Shown here piece after piece: positions 17,642-20,481 of a stretch of DNA of 20,481 bases (within the stretch, counting starts at the first letter, position 1; every line of letters begins with the position of its first letter). The stretch is from Burkholderiaceae bacterium (lineage in GTDB: Bacteria > Pseudomonadota > Gammaproteobacteria > Burkholderiales > Burkholderiaceae): contig JASLEM010000364.1 of assembly GCA_030151165.1 (NCBI GenBank), forward strand, positions 1 through 20,481, given 5' to 3'. The notes beneath the pieces were generated by a model, which did no database searches, had not been told where the DNA came from, and was given only the letters and a program-made list of their open reading frames with translations. The translations under genes and the position numbers were made by a program.

Positions 17642-19045
17642 TCAAATGTGCAACGCATGCCCCAACGCCCTCAAGGCCGCCTCCTGCACCGCCTCGCCCA
17701 ACGTCGGATGCGCATGGATCGTATGCCCGACATCCTCCAGCCGGGCCCCCATCTCGATCGACTGCGAGAACGCCGCCGCCAGCTCGGACACGCCCTTGCC
17801 GACCGCCTGCCACCCGAGGATCAGGTGGTTGTCCTTGCGCGCGACCACGCGCACGAAGCCGTCCGTCGACTCCAGCGTCATCGCGCGCCCGTTCGCCGCG
17901 AACGGGAACATCGCGCTGATGACTTCGTGACCCGCCGCCGCGCCCTCGGCCGCGTTGAGCCCGACGACGACGATCTCCGGATCCGTGAAGCACACCGCCG
18001 GGATCGCCGCCGGCGTGAAGTGCCGGTTCTTGCCCGAGATGATCTCCGCGACCATCTCGCCCTGCGCCATCGCGCGGTGCGCCAGCATCGGCTCGCCGGC
18101 GATGTCGCCGATCGCCCAGACGTTGCGCATCGACGTGCGGCACTGGCTGTCGATCTTCACGGCGCGGCCGTTCATCTCCAGCATCAGCGACTCCAGCCCC
18201 CAGCCCGCGGTGTGCGGCTTGCGGCCGACCGCGACCAGGATCTTGTCCGCCGGCAGGTGCACCGACTCGCCCGCCGCGTTCTTGACATGCAGCGCGTCGC
18301 CCAGGTCATTGAGGCCGTGCACCGCATGGCCGAGATGGAGCTTGATGCCCGCCTTGTTGATCGCCGCCAGCACCGGCTTCGTCAGCTCCTCGTCGTACGC
18401 CGGCAGGATGCGATCCTGTGCCTCGACGACGAAGACCTCCGCGCCCAGCTTGCGGTACGCCATGCCCAGCTCGAGCCCGATGTAGCCGCCGCCGACCACG
18501 GCCAGCGTCTTCGGCACCTCGGTCAGCGCGAGCGCGTCCGTCGACGAGATCACGCGGCCGCCGAACTTCATCATCGGCAGTTCGACGGCGTCGGAGCCGG
18601 CCGCGAGCAGCAGGTGCTCGCACTGCACGCGGATCGACGCGGTGCCTTCACCGGCGACGGTCACGTCGACCGTCTTGCCGTCGACGATCCTCGCCCAGCC
18701 CTTGACGACCTGAACGCCGTTCTTCTTCAACAGCGCGCCGACGCCGCCCGTCAGCTTGCCGACGATGCCGTCCTTCCACTTCATCGTCTTCTTCAGGTCG
18801 ATGGAGGGCGATTCGACCTTGATGCCGATCTTCGAGTCGCCGGCCCAGTGGGTCGCTTCCTCGAAGGCGGTGGCCGCATGGATGATCGCCTTCGACGGGA
18901 TGCAGCCGACGTTCAGGCAGGTGCCGCCGAGGCTCTCGCCTTCGACCAGCGTCGTGGGGATGCCGAGTTGCCCGGCGCGGATCGCGGCGACATAGCCGCC
19001 CGGGCCGCCGCCGATCACCAGCAGCTTGGTGGTTCTGATGTCCAT
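17642..19045 (-). CDS. lpdV: Dihydrolipoamide dehydrogenase (E3) of a 2-oxoacid dehydrogenase complex
   Basis: A 467-residue FAD/NAD flavoprotein that reoxidises the dihydrolipoyl group of the E2 partner, producing NADH. The start at 19045 ([17 protein letters not shown]) lies four bases after the E2 stop, so the two genes are translationally close and co-transcribed. The FAD motif is GGGPGG at 12–17, the redox disulfide Cys43/Cys48 is in [13 protein letters not shown], the NAD motif GGGYIGLE follows in mid-protein, and the catalytic His446–Glu451 pair is in HPTLGE. There is no N-terminal lipoyl domain, unlike the E3 of many betaproteobacterial pyruvate complexes. The adjacency to E2 suggests a branched-chain 2-oxoacid complex; a pyruvate-type or acetoin-type complex is not excluded, so the symbol is tentative. 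Confidence 0.93.
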   Translation of the reverse strand: MDIRTTKLLVIGGGPGGYVAAIRAGQLGIPTTLVEGESLGGTCLNVGCIPSKAIIHAATAFEEATHWAGDSKIGIKVESPSIDLKKTMKWKDGIVGKLTGGVGALLKKNGVQVVKGWARIVDGKTVDVTVAGEGTASIRVQCEHLLLAAGSDAVELPMMKFGGRVISSTDALALTEVPKTLAVVGGGYIGLELGMAYRKLGAEVFVVEAQDRILPAYDEELTKPVLAAINKAGIKLHLGHAVHGLNDLGDALHVKNAAGESVHLPADKILVAVGRKPHTAGWGLESLMLEMNGRAVKIDSQCRTSMRNVWAIGDIAGEPMLAHRAMAQGEMVAEIISGKNRHFTPAAIPAVCFTDPEIVVVGLNAAEGAAAGHEVISAMFPFAANGRAMTLESTDGFVRVVARKDNHLILGWQAVGKGVSELAAAFSQSIEMGARLEDVGHTIHAHPTLGEAVQEAALRALGHALHI

Positions 19046-19049
19046 GCGC

Positions 19050-19959
19050 TTACTCCACGAACAGGGTGGCCGGGACTTCGAGGAAGCCACGGATGACCTG
19101 CACGAACTCCGCTGCATGGATGCCGTCGACCACGCGGTGGTCGAACGACGACGACAGGTTCATCATCTTGCGCGCGACGACCAGCCCGTTCAGGATCACC
19201 GGCCGCTCGACGACGCGGTTCACGCCGACGATCGCGACTTCCGGCGAGTTGATCACCGGCGTCGTGACGATGCCGCCGAGGGCGCCCAGGCTCGTGATCG
19301 TGATCGTCGAGCCCGTGAGTTCCTCGCGCGCGGACTTGCCCGTGCGCGCGCCGCTCGCCAGGCGCGAGACCTCGGCCGCGGTCGCCCACAGGTCGAGCGT
19401 CTCCGCGTGCTGCAGCACCGGCACCATCAGCCCGGCGTCGGTCTGCGTCGCCATGCCCAGGTGCACCGCGTCGAAGCGCGTGACCACGCCGGCCTCGTCG
19501 TCGAAGCGGGCGTTCATCTGCGGGAACTGGCGCACCGCGAGCACGACCGCACGCATGATGAACGGCAGCAGCGTCAGCTTGCCGCGATCGGCGCCATGCT
19601 TCTGGTTCAGCTTGCCGCGCAGCGTCTCGAGCTCGGTGACGTCGATCTCCTCGACGTACGTGAAGTGCGGGATGCGGCGTTTCGCGTCCTGCATCTTCTG
19701 CGCGATCTTGCGGCGCAGGCCGATGACGGGGATCTGCGCCTCGGCCGTGCGCTGCGCGTAGCGGTTGTCCGCCGTGCCGGCGCTGCCCGAGCCGCCGATC
19801 GTGCCCTGCGCGGCGTAGGCGTCGATGTCCTCGTGCGTGATGCGGCCGGCGGTGCCGGTGCCCATCACGTATTGCAGGTCGATGCCCAGGTCCCACGCGT
19901 GGTTGCGCACGGCGGGGGACGCGATCGGCTTGTCGCCGACCGGGCGCGTGATCGGCGCG
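19050..19959 (-). CDS. bkdB: E2 acyltransferase of a 2-oxoacid dehydrogenase complex, 5' part missing at an inverted junction
   Basis: The visible 300 or so residues hold the peripheral-subunit-binding domain ([18 protein letters not shown] through [11 protein letters not shown]) and the complete catalytic acyltransferase domain, ending with the active-site motif DHRVVDG and the C-terminal [13 protein letters not shown]2 moves the acyl group from lipoate to CoA. The N-terminal lipoyl domain, the start codon and any upstream E1 genes are absent: the sequence folds back onto an inverted second E2 copy at about 19959. The frame stays open to an ATG at 20093, but that part is antisense to the other copy and is not E2 sequence. 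The stop overlaps the E3 promoter-free operon junction. Whether this is a real truncation or an assembly join is discussed in the findings. Branched-chain assignment is tentative. Confidence 0.85.
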
Positions 19960-20481
19960 TTGGCGGTCGCGCGCGCGGTCGGCGACAAGCCGATTGCGTC
20001 GCCCGCCGTGCGCAACCACGCATGGGATCTCGGCATCGACCTGAAGCACGTGATGGGCACCGGCACCGCCGGCCGCATCACGCACGAGGACATCGACGCC
20101 TACGCCGCGCAGGGCACGATCGGCGGCAGCGGCCAGGCCGGCACGGTCGACCACCGCTATGCGCAACGCACCGCCGAAGAGGCCATTCCCGTCATCGGCC
20201 TGCGCCGCAAGATCGCGCAGAAGATGCAGGACGCGAAGCGCCGTATCCCGCACTTCACGTACGTCGAGGAGATCGACGTCACCGAGCTGGAAGCGATGCG
20301 CGGCAAGCTCAACCAGAAGCACGGCGCCGAGCGCGGCAAGCTGACCATGCTGCCGTTCATCATGCGCGCGGTCATCCTCGCGGTGCGCCAGTACCCGCAG
20401 ATGAACGCCCGCTACGACGACGAGGCCGGCCACGTCACGCGCTACGGCGCGGTGCACCTGGGCATGGCCACGCAGACCGAG
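19437..20481. repeat. Near-zero-spacer inverted repeat of two diverged E2 genes
   Basis: Bases 19976–20481 align without gaps to the reverse complement of 19942–19437. By hand I count 49 differences in 506 bases (about 90% identity). The symmetry axis is at about 19959, and even the central 33 bases (19943–19975) are partly symmetric, so homology runs to the centre. The right arm runs off the window, so the full arm length is unknown. Confidence 0.9.
19960..20481 (+). CDS. Second E2 acyltransferase copy, partial at both ends
   Basis: An open plus-strand frame reads [19 protein letters not shown] at 19978 onward, then the subunit-binding domain and the first part of the catalytic domain, to TQTE at the window edge. 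About 18 of 168 residues differ from the minus-strand copy, mostly conservative changes (Phe to Tyr, Leu to Met, Val to Ile, Asp to Glu), with many silent changes as well and no gap or stop. No start codon, ribosome site or lipoyl domain lies upstream, since the frame runs directly into the inverted copy; the active-site DHRxxDG region is beyond the window. It is either a paralogous E2 from another complex or the same gene from a related strain. Confidence 0.8.
   Translation, partial: MAVARAVGDKPIASPAVRNHAWDLGIDLKHVMGTGTAGRITHEDIDAYAAQGTIGGSGQAGTVDHRYAQRTAEEAIPVIGLRRKIAQKMQDAKRRIPHFTYVEEIDVTELEAMRGKLNQKHGAERGKLTMLPFIMRAVILAVRQYPQMNARYDDEAGHVTRYGAVHLGMATQTE

Noticed and set aside
17058..18143. 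Long minus-strand frame crossing the 3' end of E3 and the inverted repeat element
   Set aside because: It crosses two strong terminators and the REP-like element and is out of frame with the E3 gene.
19941..20093. ATG at 20093 as the start of the minus-strand E2 gene
   Set aside because: The first 50 or so residues from that ATG are antisense to the plus-strand E2 copy, and there is no lipoyl domain.

Overview
The window is very GC-rich, densely packed proteobacterial chromosomal DNA. A secreted S46 peptidase, the E2–E3 gene order of a branched-chain-type 2-oxoacid dehydrogenase and divergent LysR arrangements fit a Xanthomonadaceae (Lysobacter-like) or Burkholderiales genome; I lean to the former, weakly. 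There are no RNA genes, transposases, phage genes or CRISPR arrays.

Layout. 1–1.5 kb: the end of a small exported protein and a three-helix membrane protein with a GIDE/MULAN-like domain. 1.5–3.5 kb: a LysR regulator divergent from a short-chain dehydrogenase. 3.5–6.0 kb: a type II NADH dehydrogenase convergent with a membrane fatty-acid desaturase. 6.1–9.0 kb: an exported S46 dipeptidyl peptidase with DPP7-type specificity residue, then a small exported protein. 9.0–10.0 kb: an epoxide-hydrolase-type alpha/beta hydrolase on the other strand, separated from its neighbour by a cluster of hairpins. 10.5–12.6 kb: a TonB/TolA-like envelope protein with a Pro-Ala/Val segment of about 330 residues, built from hexanucleotide runs. 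12.7–17.2 kb: a second LysR regulator, a secreted DUF4214 plus beta-helix protein, an exported sorbosone-dehydrogenase-type beta-propeller and a 63-residue exported peptide. 17.2–17.6 kb: two strong intrinsic terminators flanking a REP-doublet/MITE-like element with perfect 39-bp inverted arms. 17.6–20.5 kb: E3 (lipoamide dehydrogenase) and the 3' part of its E2 partner on the minus strand.

The most unusual structure is at the right end. At about 19959 the minus-strand E2 gene meets, head to head and with essentially no spacer, a second E2 gene on the plus strand. The two arms align without gaps over 506 bases to the window edge at about 90% identity (hand count). Both copies lack a start codon and lipoyl domain, yet their differences look like those between working genes. 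This is either a very recent inverted rearrangement of two diverged E2 genes or an assembly join between paralogues or strains. It needs a read-level check before any biology is built on it.

Functionally the window is mostly unlinked housekeeping and envelope genes: respiratory quinone reduction (ndh), lipid desaturation, periplasmic peptide breakdown, sugar or aldehyde oxidation and 2-oxoacid oxidation (E2/E3). Only E2–E3 is a clear operon (4-base gap). Most other genes are single units bounded by hairpins.
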